NCBI GenBank assembly: GCA_050252075.1
Contig: JBFWLP010000005.1
Coordinates: 1 to 60,460, forward strand
Length of the DNA stretch: 60,460 nt
DNA from: JAAYGT01 sp050252075
Lineage (GTDB): Bacteria > Pseudomonadota > Gammaproteobacteria > Burkholderiales > Burkholderiaceae_B
Direction of reading: 5' to 3'
The notes beneath the pieces were generated by a model. That model saw only the letters and a list, made by a program, of their open reading frames with translations. It ran no database searches and was not told where the DNA came from. Positions 23,822-32,260 of the stretch are shown here, piece after piece. The position numbers were made by a program, and so were the translations under genes. The number at the start of each line of letters is the position of its first letter. The stretch's first letter is position 1.

Positions 23822-24730
23822 CTAGCGGGCTCCGGACTCAGTGGCGGCTGGGTCGGGAGCCGGCGTTTCCTTCCCCTTCATTACGCGGTACTCGCTGTAG
23901 GTGCGCCAGGTGGACAGCAGGCCGGCGGCAATCACCAGCCCCATTCCCGCCCATGCCAATGTATCGGGCACATCATCCCAGAAAACAATGCCCAGGACGG
24001 CCGCAAAAATAATCGTCGTGTATTGAAGCGCCGCGCTCAGCAGCGGCGAACCCAGGCCGAACGCACGGGTCAGGGCAAGCTGGCCCACAAAACCTAACAG
24101 GCCGATACCGGTAAGAAAAACCCATGCCATCCAGTGCGGAACCGACCACCCCTGGAACAGAAACCCGACGGCACTGGACAGGCACACGGCGCACGAAAAT
24201 ATGAAAACCGTGCGCCATTCCGGCTCCTGAACCTTGCCCAGCTCGCGAATCTGCATCATGGCAATGGCGGAAATGGCACCTGCGCCAAGCCCCACGGCGG
24301 CAGGCAGGAATTGGTCTTCGTTCAGGCTGGGCCGCAAAATTGCCACCACCCCCAGAAAACCGGCAATGACGGCAACGATACGCACGGGGTCACGCTGCGC
24401 GGCGGCCCCGAAGAGCATCCAGCCGGCAATGAATAAGGGAGCGGTGTAATTCAGACTGACTGCCGTGGAAAGCGGCAGGCTCGAAATGGCGTAAAAACCC
24501 ATCCACAACGACGTAATACCGGCAATATTACGAACAATATGCAGACGCCAGCTGCGCGGCACCAGGCTTCGGCGCGTGGACAACACCCAGAAATACAGAA
24601 TAATGACCGACGGAATGCCGCGAAAGAACACCACATGGGCCAGCGACGCACCATGGTCGACCGCCACCTTGATGCAAGCCCCCATGCCAGCAAACATGAC
24701 ACTCGCCAGTAACATCCACAGAGACTGCAT
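23822..24730 (-). CDS. EamA-family (DMT superfamily) transporter
   Basis: A 302-residue inner-membrane protein with ten hydrophobic segments in two similar halves, the EamA/RhaT arrangement. The start M-Q-S-L-W-M-L-L-A-S-V-M-F-A and the repeated G-x-x-x-x-x-x-x-L-Y-x-A-L-x-like pattern near residues 75-100 fit. The family exports metabolites or amino acids; substrate unknown. A charged C-terminal tail of about 20 residues is cytoplasmic. It converges on the Rieske gene, with 18 bases between stops. Confidence 0.88.
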   Translation of the reverse strand: MQSLWMLLASVMFAGMGACIKVAVDHGASLAHVVFFRGIPSVIILYFWVLSTRRSLVPRSWRLHIVRNIAGITSLWMGFYAISSLPLSTAVSLNYTAPLFIAGWMLFGAAAQRDPVRIVAVIAGFLGVVAILRPSLNEDQFLPAAVGLGAGAISAIAMMQIRELGKVQEPEWRTVFIFSCAVCLSSAVGFLFQGWSVPHWMAWVFLTGIGLLGFVGQLALTRAFGLGSPLLSAALQYTTIIFAAVLGIVFWDDVPDTLAWAGMGLVIAAGLLSTWRTYSEYRVMKGKETPAPDPAATESGAR

Positions 24731-24824
24731 TCACTTAACCAGACGATGTTATTAATTTCTTTGGATCCGATACTATACTCTGGTACCCGGCATAATGGCG
24801 GGCTCGCGACTGTTGAACTTTAAA

Positions 24825-24868
24825 TTGGGGAACCCGGCACCATATTCAGGGTCAGATACTTTCCCCAA
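24825..24868. repeat. Inverted repeat TTGGGGAA / TTCCCCAA in the htpX leader
   Basis: TTGGGGAA (24825-24832) and its exact complement TTCCCCAA (24861-24868) flank 28 bases, 34 bases before the htpX start. The element could fold in the mRNA leader or bind a dimeric protein. A TTGAAC at 24813-24818 resembles part of a heat-shock sigma32 -35 box, but no convincing matching -10 box was found. Role unproven. Confidence 0.5.
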
Positions 24869-24901
24869 CGACTTGCTGAAACTTCCTCGGAAAAGTAAAT
24901 C

Positions 24902-25783
24902 ATGAAACGGATATTCCTATTTCTCGTTACCAACATTGCCGTCATGGTGGTTTTGTCGGCCACAATGAGCGTGCTGGGTGTCGGGCGCTTTCTCACCGCG
25001 AACGGGCTTGATCTGACGCAACTGCTGATCTTTTCCGCGCTGGTAGGCTTTACCGGTTCGTTCGTTTCCCTGCTGATGAGCAAATGGATGGCCAAGCGAT
25101 CCACCGGAGCGCGGGTAATCGATCCGCAAAATCCCGGCAGCGCACGCGAGGCGTGGCTCCTCGACACCGTTCATCAGCTGGCCGACAGGGCCGGCATCGG
25201 CCGCCCCGAAGTTGCCATTTATGACGGGGCACCCAACGCCTTTGCCACCGGCGCCAACAAGAACGATGCGCTCGTGGCCGTGTCCACCGGGCTGCTGGAA
25301 TCCATGACCGAGGAAGAAGTGGCGGCCGTGCTGGGCCACGAAGTGGCGCACATAGCCAATGGCGACATGGTCACACTCACCCTCATCCAGGGGGTGGTGA
25401 ACACCTTCGTCATTTTCCTGGCACGGGTGGTGGGCTATTTCGTCGACAAGGCCATTTTCAAGAATGACCGCGACATCGGGGTGGGTTACTACGTAACGGT
25501 GATTGTCTGTGAACTGATTTTCGGCATTCTGGCCTCGCTGATCGTGGCCTGGTTCTCGCGCCAGCGCGAATACCGTGCCGATGCCGGCTCGGCAAAACTG
25601 CTGGGCTCACGCGACCCCATGATTCGCGCACTGGCGCGCCTGGGCGGGGTTGAGGCGGGCGAATTGCCCAAAACCTTCGAAGCAGCCGGCATTTCCGGTG
25701 GTCGGGCAATCAGCGCCATGTTCGCATCCCACCCGCCCATTCCTGCGCGTATTCAGGCCCTGCAGGCGGCCCAAAGCTTTTGA
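24902..25783 (+). CDS. htpX: Membrane zinc metalloprotease HtpX
   Basis: A 293-residue inner-membrane M48 protease involved in membrane protein quality control together with FtsH. Two N-terminal membrane segments (6-26, 38-58), the zinc site H-E-V-A-H (146-150), two more membrane segments (about 158-178, 196-216) and the third zinc ligand in R-E-Y-R-A-D (about 222-227) are visible. Length is normal. Expression in relatives responds to heat and envelope stress. Confidence 0.97.
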   Translation: MKRIFLFLVTNIAVMVVLSATMSVLGVGRFLTANGLDLTQLLIFSALVGFTGSFVSLLMSKWMAKRSTGARVIDPQNPGSAREAWLLDTVHQLADRAGIGRPEVAIYDGAPNAFATGANKNDALVAVSTGLLESMTEEEVAAVLGHEVAHIANGDMVTLTLIQGVVNTFVIFLARVVGYFVDKAIFKNDRDIGVGYYVTVIVCELIFGILASLIVAWFSRQREYRADAGSAKLLGSRDPMIRALARLGGVEAGELPKTFEAAGISGGRAISAMFASHPPIPARIQALQAAQSF

Positions 25784-25787
25784 CAGA

Positions 25788-25820
25788 CACCCGGTGCGGC
25801 AAAACGTGCCGCACCGGGTG
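25788..25820. terminator. Bidirectional terminator between htpX and the dienelactone hydrolase gene
   Basis: A perfect 14-bp G-C-rich stem (25788-25801 with 25807-25820, loop AAACG) lies between the convergent stops of htpX (25783) and the hydrolase (25832). It is followed by CTTT on the plus strand, a weak T run, so termination may rely on the stem strength. Confidence 0.75.
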
Positions 25821-25831
25821 CTTTGCAACGA

Positions 25832-26620
25832 CTAGCCCAGGTACTTGCTGAACCACGCCAGCGCACGATCCCAGGCATCGTGCGCATCGGTCGCGTTGTA
25901 CGACGGCCGGTAATCGGCAAAGAAGGCATGGTCGGAATCGGGATACACCACTATTTCCGACGCGCGAGAGACATCATTGCCCGATGCCAGGGCCGCTTTC
26001 ATCCGTTCAACGCTATCCAGGGGAATACCGGCGTCTCGCCCTCCGTACAGCCCCAACACGGGGGCATGCAGTCCGGGCGCCACATCGACGGGATGGCGAA
26101 CATGCAAAGGGCCATGCCCTTGCACCAAACGGCCGTACCATGCCACCCCGGCTTTGCAATGCGGATTATGTGCGGCATAGAGCCAGGTGATACGCCCTCC
26201 CCAGCAAAAGCCCGTCACCCCTACCCGGCGCACATCGCCGCCATTCTCCGACGCCCATGCCACACAGGCGTCCAGATCGGCCAAAACCTGCTCGTCGGGC
26301 ACCCGGGCCACCAGCTCCTGCAGCAACCTGGCGATATCGGTATACGACGCTGCGTCACCCTGGCGCTGATAAAGCTCGGCGGACACCGCCAGGTACCCTT
26401 CGTGGGCGAAACGGCGACAGACATCCTTGATGTGATCATGCACGCCAAAGATTTCCTGCACCACCAGAATGACGGGCAGGTTGGTCCGGTTTTCCGGCGC
26501 CGCGAAATACATATCCAGCGTGCCGTCGGCAACCGGCAGCTTGACGGTTCCGTGGCGTAGCCCTTGGGCGCCGGTATGACGGGTGGTGGGTGCACTTCCT
26601 GTTGCAAGTGACATTGCCAT
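25832..26620 (-). CDS. Dienelactone hydrolase family protein
   Basis: A 262-residue alpha/beta hydrolase. The dienelactone hydrolase triad is complete: C139 in G-F-C-W-G-G, D196 in G-G-R-D-A-G and H231 in S-D-H-A-F. E56 (Q-E-I-F-G-V) is the residue that holds the cysteine inactive until substrate binds. True enzymes open dienelactone in chlorocatechol breakdown, but many chromosomal homologues have unknown substrates, and no catechol genes are nearby. The ATG at 26620 has a GGAGG site that overlaps the end of polA, 16 bases upstream, so it is probably co-transcribed with polA. Confidence 0.93.
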   Translation of the reverse strand: MAMSLATGSAPTTRHTGAQGLRHGTVKLPVADGTLDMYFAAPENRTNLPVILVVQEIFGVHDHIKDVCRRFAHEGYLAVSAELYQRQGDAASYTDIARLLQELVARVPDEQVLADLDACVAWASENGGDVRRVGVTGFCWGGRITWLYAAHNPHCKAGVAWYGRLVQGHGPLHVRHPVDVAPGLHAPVLGLYGGRDAGIPLDSVERMKAALASGNDVSRASEIVVYPDSDHAFFADYRPSYNATDAHDAWDRALAWFSKYLG

Positions 26621-26636
26621 TGACTGTATCCTCCGT

Positions 26637-29351
26637 TTAGTGAGCCTGTTCCCAGTTTTTTCCCGCCCCCACCTCGGCCAGCAGGGGGACGGCCAGCTCG
26701 GCCACGTTGCACATCAGGCCGGGTAGGTGTTCCTTGATGGCATCGACCTCGTCATGCACGGCATCGAGCACCAGTTCATCGTGCACCTGCATGACCAGCG
26801 TTGAGGCCATGGCATTGTCGTGCAGCCAGCGCTGCACCGCCACCATGGCCATTTTGATCAGATCGGCCGCCGTACCCTGCATGGGTGCGTTGATGGCGGC
26901 CCGTTCTGCCGCCGCCTGACGGGGCCCTTTGGCCCCCCGCAGGTCGGGCAGCCATAGCCGGCGACCAAAAACGGTTTCCACATAACCCAGCTCTTTTGCC
27001 ATGCGCTTGGTTTGTTCCATATAGTCGGCAACACCGGGGTAGCGGGCGAAGTAGCGGTCGATGTAGGCTTTCGCCGCATCGCGCGTAATACCCAGGTTCG
27101 ACGCCAGACCGAATTCACCCATGCCGTAAATCAGACCGAAATTGATGGCCTTGGCTGCACGGCGCTGCTCGGAAGATACCGAAGATTGGCTGACACCGAA
27201 AATTTCGGCGGCCGTGGCGCGGTGAATGTCATCGCCACGCTCGAACGCCGCACGCAAATTGGCATCTTCCGAAACATGGGCCATGACGCGCAATTCGATT
27301 TGCGAATAGTCGGCTGAAACAATCAGCCCGTTGGTCGCGACGAACGCCTCGCGCACTCGCCGGCCCTCGGGAGTGCGCACGGGTATGTTCTGAAGGTTGG
27401 GATCGGACGATGCCAGCCTGCCGGTAATGACGGCTGCCTGGGCGTACCGCGTGTGGACACGCCCGGTAGACGGATTGATCATGCGAGGCAGTTTGTCGGT
27501 ATAGGTGGACTTCAGCTTGGCCAGGCCGCGATATTCCAGCAACAGTGCCGGCAAGGGATAATCGGCGGCAAGTTTGGTCAGGACGTCTTCATCGGTGGAT
27601 GGAGCGCCGCCGGCAGTTTTGCGCACGACCGGCAATTGCATGCGCTGGAACAGAATTTCGCCCAGTTGCTTGGGCGAGTTCAAATTGAAGGGCTGGCCCG
27701 CCAACGCATGCGCCTTGCCTTCCAGCTCCATGAGCTTTGCACCCAGCTCGTGGCTTTGCCGGGCCAACACAGTTGCATCAATACGCACGCCGTTACGCTC
27801 GATGGTGGTGAGCACTGACGAGACCTCGACCTCGAGGCGATAAATGTAATCCAGCCCCGGATCGGCCGCCAGTTTAGGGCGCAAGGTTTGATGCAGTTGC
27901 AAGGTGAAATCGGCGTCTTCACACGCATAGTGCGAGGCCCGCTCGACATCCACCTCGTCGAAGCCGATCTGTTTGGCACCCTTGCCGCACAGCTGCTCGT
28001 AACTGACACCCGACCTGCCCAGCCAGCGCTCCGCGAGTTCCTGCATGTTCACACGTTTGTGGGACTCCAGCACATAGGCCTGCAGCATGGTGTCTTCGGT
28101 GATGCCCGACAGACGAATGCCTTCGTTGGCCAGCACGTGCGTATCGTACTTGGCGTTGTGCAGGAGCTTGGCGGCCTGGGGATTCTGCAACCAGGGCCGC
28201 AAGCGTTCCAGCACATCGCGTTTGAGCAGTTGATCCACGTTGTCCGGACCTCGGTGCGCCACGGGTATATAGCATGCCACACCCGGCTCAACGCACAATG
28301 ACAGGCCCACCAGACGGGCCACCATGGGATCCAGTGAGGTCGTTTCGGTATCAAGGGCGACCAAAGGCGCGGCTTCAAGGCGTGCGACCCATGTATCCAG
28401 GGCGGCGGTATCCAGAACCGTCTCGTAGGTAATATCGGGAGCCGCCGCCGGCGTATGGGCTACCCGGCTGTCCTGGTCCGGAACACGATCGGCGTCGCCG
28501 CTCAGTTCGCGCAGCCAGGTGCGAAAACCGTACTCGTTATAGATATCGAGGAGGGTTTCCCGATCGGGATCGTTTGGTCGCAGACCGTCCAGGCCATCCA
28601 CCAGATCATCAATGGCGCAGTCTGTTCGCACGGTGAGCAGGTCACGGGTCATGTCGAAATTGGGAATCGCCTCGCGCAGGTTCTTGCCGGCCACCCCTTT
28701 GACTTCGTCGGCACGGGCAACCAGCGCTTCGATACTGCCATAGTCGGCCAGCCATTTGGCCGCAGTTTTCGGCCCCACCTTGTTGACGCCCGGCACATTG
28801 TCCACGGTGTCGCCGGTGAGCATCAGGTAGGAAACAATCTGGTCGGGACGCACTCCGAACTTCTTCACCACCCCGTCGATGTCCAGACGTTCACCGCTCA
28901 TGGTATTGACCAGCTCAACGCTGTCGGTGACCAGTTGCGCCAGGTCCTTGTCGCCTGTCGATACAATAGTGTGTACGCCATGTTGTGAAGCACGCTTGGC
29001 CAGGGTGCCGATAATGTCATCGGCCTCGACGCCCGGGATCGCCAGTACGGGCCACCCCAGGGCGCGAACCGCCCGGTGTATGGGCTCGATTTGCGCCGCC
29101 AGCTCGTCGGGCATGGAAGGTCGGTTACCCTTGTAGAGCGGGTAAATATCTTCCCGGAAGGTTTTGCCTCGCGCATCAAAAACGCAGGCAGCGTAGTCTG
29201 CCTTGTAATCCTGAAGCAGCCTTCGTAACATGGACAGAACACCATATAAGGCGCCTGTGGGTTCCCCTTTGGCGTTCCGCAGGTCGGGCATGGCATGGTA
29301 TGCCCGGTACAAATAGCTGGACCCATCAACAAGTAACAAGGTTTTTTTCAT
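26637..29351 (-). CDS. polA: DNA polymerase I
   Basis: A 904-residue repair and Okazaki-fragment polymerase. Residues 1-290 are the 5'-3' exonuclease (L-L-V-D-G-S-S-Y-L-Y-R-A-Y-H-A). About 315-500 is the 3'-5' proofreading domain with its D-T-E-T motif intact, so proofreading is likely active. About 510-904 is the polymerase with S-A-D-Y-S-Q-I-E-L-R (motif A) and V-H-D-E-L (motif C). The ATG at 29351 is taken because M-K-K-T-L-L-L-V-D-G is the family start. It overlaps by two bases with the divergent LOG gene start (the CATG at 29349-29352), and no clear ribosome-binding site precedes it. Confidence 0.97.
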   Translation of the reverse strand: MKKTLLLVDGSSYLYRAYHAMPDLRNAKGEPTGALYGVLSMLRRLLQDYKADYAACVFDARGKTFREDIYPLYKGNRPSMPDELAAQIEPIHRAVRALGWPVLAIPGVEADDIIGTLAKRASQHGVHTIVSTGDKDLAQLVTDSVELVNTMSGERLDIDGVVKKFGVRPDQIVSYLMLTGDTVDNVPGVNKVGPKTAAKWLADYGSIEALVARADEVKGVAGKNLREAIPNFDMTRDLLTVRTDCAIDDLVDGLDGLRPNDPDRETLLDIYNEYGFRTWLRELSGDADRVPDQDSRVAHTPAAAPDITYETVLDTAALDTWVARLEAAPLVALDTETTSLDPMVARLVGLSLCVEPGVACYIPVAHRGPDNVDQLLKRDVLERLRPWLQNPQAAKLLHNAKYDTHVLANEGIRLSGITEDTMLQAYVLESHKRVNMQELAERWLGRSGVSYEQLCGKGAKQIGFDEVDVERASHYACEDADFTLQLHQTLRPKLAADPGLDYIYRLEVEVSSVLTTIERNGVRIDATVLARQSHELGAKLMELEGKAHALAGQPFNLNSPKQLGEILFQRMQLPVVRKTAGGAPSTDEDVLTKLAADYPLPALLLEYRGLAKLKSTYTDKLPRMINPSTGRVHTRYAQAAVITGRLASSDPNLQNIPVRTPEGRRVREAFVATNGLIVSADYSQIELRVMAHVSEDANLRAAFERGDDIHRATAAEIFGVSQSSVSSEQRRAAKAINFGLIYGMGEFGLASNLGITRDAAKAYIDRYFARYPGVADYMEQTKRMAKELGYVETVFGRRLWLPDLRGAKGPRQAAAERAAINAPMQGTAADLIKMAMVAVQRWLHDNAMASTLVMQVHDELVLDAVHDEVDAIKEHLPGLMCNVAELAVPLLAEVGAGKNWEQAH

Positions 29352-30030
29352 GTCAAACACTAAAGTAGTCAGGTTGCCGGCCGCCCAGCAAATTCCTGGA
29401 ATTATGTCAGAGTTGCAGGCCGCTGCCGATACACTGGAACACATAGGCTGGGGCGTGAGCGTTTTTGGCAGCGCGCGTATTCGTCCCGACTCAATGTACT
29501 ACGACATTGCCCGGCAGCTTGGCGAGCGGCTGGCCAATGCCGGCCTGACGGTTATTGCCGGTGGCGGCCCGGGCATTATGGAAGCGGCCAACAAAGGGGC
29601 TTTTCAGGCCGGAGGCCAAAGTGTGGGGCTGAACATCAAGCTGCCGCGAGAGGCGTCGAATAACCCTTATCAAACCCACAGCCTGTCGTTCGATTATTTC
29701 TATTCGCGCAAGGCTACATTTTTCATGCACAGCGCCGCATATATTGCCCTGCCCGGAGGCTTCGGAACGCTGGACGAGCTTTTCGAAGTGCTGACCCTGG
29801 TGCAAACCCGCAAAATACCTGCATCGCCCATTGTACTCATCGGCGCCCGTTTCTGGGCCGGCCTGTTCGACTGGATGCGCGCACACCTGCAAGCCGAGAA
29901 ACTGATCGGCCCGAACGACCTTGACCTGGTACTCCTTACCGACGACCTGGACGTCGCCATGGCCCACATACAGAAATTTTGCGCCGAACATCCGGAAGAG
30001 CGCGACGTCGCGCCGGCGCTGCCTGAATAG
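29350..30030 (+). CDS. LOG-family protein (nucleoside monophosphate phosphoribohydrolase type)
   Basis: A 226-residue Rossmann-like enzyme of the TIGR00730/LOG family, known in plants and bacteria to split cytokinin or purine nucleoside monophosphates to base and ribose-5-phosphate. The two signature motifs are present: G-G-G-P-G-I-M-E-A (about 75-83) and P-G-G-F-G-T-L-D-E (about 136-144). The ATG at 29350 overlaps the divergent polA start. A second ATG at 29404 (M-S-E-L-Q) also has a GGA upstream; the longer form is kept because Q-Q-I-P residues before it look family-like. Physiological substrate is not established. Confidence 0.9.
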   Translation: MSNTKVVRLPAAQQIPGIMSELQAAADTLEHIGWGVSVFGSARIRPDSMYYDIARQLGERLANAGLTVIAGGGPGIMEAANKGAFQAGGQSVGLNIKLPREASNNPYQTHSLSFDYFYSRKATFFMHSAAYIALPGGFGTLDELFEVLTLVQTRKIPASPIVLIGARFWAGLFDWMRAHLQAEKLIGPNDLDLVLLTDDLDVAMAHIQKFCAEHPEERDVAPALPE

Positions 30031-30153
30031 GCGTGCTCAACGAATTCGCGGACTAAACTTGACTCACGCCAAGGCGCACAACGCGCCCTCGGGTTACAAC
30101 ACAGTCTTCACACTTTATTCACTCAACTATATTTACGCAGGCAGCAAGGGTTT

Positions 30154-31212
30154 ATGAAAGCAGGTATTGCGGGCGCCGGCCTTCTGGGGCGGCTGTTAGC
30201 CGTGGAACTCACCCGACGGGGTCACGAAGTTCATGTATACGATCCGGCACCCGACCCGCACGCCCGTGGTGCCGCCGGCTGGACCGCCGCCGGAATGCTC
30301 AGCCCGGCCGCCGAGCTGGAGTGCGCCGATCTGAATGTGTTCCAACTGGGTGTGCGCTCGCTGCAACTGTGGGCGGAACTCATTCCCACGCTCCCGCTCC
30401 CGGTATCGCTCAGCCAGGCGGGCAGTCTGTTGCTGGCGCATCGGGGCGACACCGGCGCTGCGATGCGCTGTGTGCAGCTGCTGCAGCAGAAAGCCCCCCC
30501 TGACTACCACCCCAAGCCGATTCACCTGAACGAGCTGAAAGCACTGGAGCCTGATGTCTTCGGTCCCGCCCACGCCTGGCTGTTGCCCCAGGAAGGCCAT
30601 CTGAACACAGTCGAAGCCATGCTGGCGCTGCACGCCGCGGCATCACAGGCGCACTGGCACTGGAACACTCCAGTCGACGTTGTCGCACCGGGCGAGCTAC
30701 ACACCAGCGCCGGCAGGCAAGTCTTCGATCATGTTTTCGACGTTCGAGGGTTGGGAGCGCGCCCGCCTAACCATACCGCGGCCGACGCCGGCATCCATTG
30801 CCGCAACGTGCGCGGCGTGCGCGGTGAAATTTTCTGGGTGCAGGCTCCCCACGTAACCACACACCGCCCTATTCGACTGCTGCATCCGCGCCATCGGGTC
30901 TACATCGTTCCACGGCGGGATCACATTTTCGTGATCGGCGCCTCGGAAATCGAAAGCGAGGACCGCTCACCCGTATCGGTGCGCAGCACGGTAGAATTAC
31001 TGGCAGCAGCGCACAGTGTCGTGCCCGGGCTCGCCGAGGGGCGACTCGTTCATACCGAAACCAACTTGCGCCCGGCCCTGGTCGACAACCTTCCCAGAAC
31101 CGAAAGCGAGCCAGGCCTCACCTGCATCAACGGCCTGTTCCGCCACGGCTGGCTTATTGCGCCCGCCATCGTGCACGACGCGCTGGCATCCGATTTTTTC
31201 GTTAACCGTTAA
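30154..31212 (+). CDS. thiO: Glycine oxidase ThiO, FAD-dependent
   Basis: A 352-residue flavoprotein that oxidises glycine to dehydroglycine for the thiazole half of thiamine. The FAD-binding G-A-G-L-L-G is at residues 6-11, the D-x-x family motif and A-A-G-W-T-A-A-G-M-L-S-P at about 39-51, and the C-terminal R-H-G-W-L-I-A-P substrate segment is intact. An AAGGG site precedes the ATG. It leads thiO-thiS-thiG. No TPP riboswitch pattern was found in the 123 bases upstream. Confidence 0.94.
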   Translation: MKAGIAGAGLLGRLLAVELTRRGHEVHVYDPAPDPHARGAAGWTAAGMLSPAAELECADLNVFQLGVRSLQLWAELIPTLPLPVSLSQAGSLLLAHRGDTGAAMRCVQLLQQKAPPDYHPKPIHLNELKALEPDVFGPAHAWLLPQEGHLNTVEAMLALHAAASQAHWHWNTPVDVVAPGELHTSAGRQVFDHVFDVRGLGARPPNHTAADAGIHCRNVRGVRGEIFWVQAPHVTTHRPIRLLHPRHRVYIVPRRDHIFVIGASEIESEDRSPVSVRSTVELLAAAHSVVPGLAEGRLVHTETNLRPALVDNLPRTESEPGLTCINGLFRHGWLIAPAIVHDALASDFFVNR

Positions 31213-31241
31213 CCCTAGCTGGCAGGCCCTGCATTCTGAAC

Positions 31242-31463
31242 GTGACCACTATCCAAATTTCTCTGAACGGAACCCCCTACACCGTAACCGGCGGCACAAC
31301 CCTGGCAGCGCTGATCCAGTCGTTGCGCCCCGATCATGATCCGGAACGATCGCCCATGGCCACGGCGGTCAACGGCCGTCATGTCGCACGTGAGCAACGC
31401 GCGTCCTGGCGGCTGAACGACAACGACGCCGTCACCACCTTCGAACCTATTAGCGGAGGCTGA
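31242..31463 (+). CDS. thiS: Sulfur carrier protein ThiS
   Basis: A 73-residue ubiquitin-like sulfur carrier ending in Gly-Gly (P-I-S-G-G), whose C-terminal thiocarboxylate donates sulfur to the thiazole ring. The start is GTG at 31242 (M-T-T-I-Q-I-S-L-N-G), with no strong ribosome-binding site, so translation may depend on coupling to thiO 29 bases upstream. Slightly longer than typical ThiS (about 66). Confidence 0.93.
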   Translation: MTTIQISLNGTPYTVTGGTTLAALIQSLRPDHDPERSPMATAVNGRHVAREQRASWRLNDNDAVTTFEPISGG

Positions 31464-31465
31464 CC

Positions 31466-32260
31466 ATGAGCTGGTCGATTGCAGGAACAACGCTTGAAAG
31501 CCGGTTCTTTCTGGGCACGGCAGGTTATCCTTCACCGCACATTCTGGAACAGGCAATTCAGGCATCGGGCGCCCAAGTGGTCACTGTCGGCCTGAAGCGC
31601 CAGCTGTCAGGCGACAGCGCCTCACCCGCGCAAGAGGGGTCGCATGCATTTTACGAGCTGATCCGCCGCAGCGGCGCGCATTTGCTGCCCAATACGGCCG
31701 GCTGCCACACGGCCCAGGAGGCCGTCATGCTGGCCCACATGGCGCGGGAAATATTTGGCACGCACTGGATCAAACTGGAAGTGGTAGGCGATGAATATAC
31801 CCTGCAGCCTGATCCATTCGAACTGGTGAAAGCCGCCGAGGAACTGGTTCGTGAAGGGTTTGAAGTGTTTCCTTATTGCACCGACGACCTGGTCACCTGT
31901 CATCGTTTGCTGGATGCAGGATGCCGTGTACTGATGCCGTGGGGTGCGCCGATCGGCTCGGGCCAGGGGTTGATCAACCCCTATGCCTTGCGCACACTGC
32001 GTGACCGGATTACCGATGTTCCGCTGATCATCGATGCCGGCATCGGCTCGCCTATGGATGCCACGCAAGCCATGGAGCTGGGCTTTGACGGCGTGTTGCT
32101 GAATTCGGCAGTGGCCAACGCGCACGACCCGGTGCTCATGGCTGAAGCCTTCAGGCTGGCCATTGATGCCGGCCGCAAGGCGTGGCAGGCAGGCATCATG
32201 GCCGAGCAGGATATGGCCGTTGCGACAACGCCCGTTACCGGGCGACCGTTCCTGTTATAG
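31466..32260 (+). CDS. thiG: Thiazole synthase ThiG
   Basis: A 264-residue TIM-barrel enzyme that makes the thiamine thiazole from deoxyxylulose phosphate, dehydroglycine and ThiS-thiocarboxylate. The Schiff-base lysine lies in W-I-K-L-E-V-V-G-D (about 96-104), followed by L-Q-P-D, and the phosphate-binding D-A-G-I-G segment is near 190. It begins two bases after thiS with GGAGG overlapping the thiS end. DXP from the dxs product feeds this enzyme. It overlaps the convergent typA stop by six bases. The matching thiE or thiC genes are not in the window. Confidence 0.96.
   Translation: MSWSIAGTTLESRFFLGTAGYPSPHILEQAIQASGAQVVTVGLKRQLSGDSASPAQEGSHAFYELIRRSGAHLLPNTAGCHTAQEAVMLAHMAREIFGTHWIKLEVVGDEYTLQPDPFELVKAAEELVREGFEVFPYCTDDLVTCHRLLDAGCRVLMPWGAPIGSGQGLINPYALRTLRDRITDVPLIIDAGIGSPMDATQAMELGFDGVLLNSAVANAHDPVLMAEAFRLAIDAGRKAWQAGIMAEQDMAVATTPVTGRPFLL

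Noticed and set aside
30031..30153. Possible TPP riboswitch upstream of thiO
   Set aside because: Thiamine genes often have one, but the conserved CUGAGA and ACCUGA boxes are not present in this 123-base gap.
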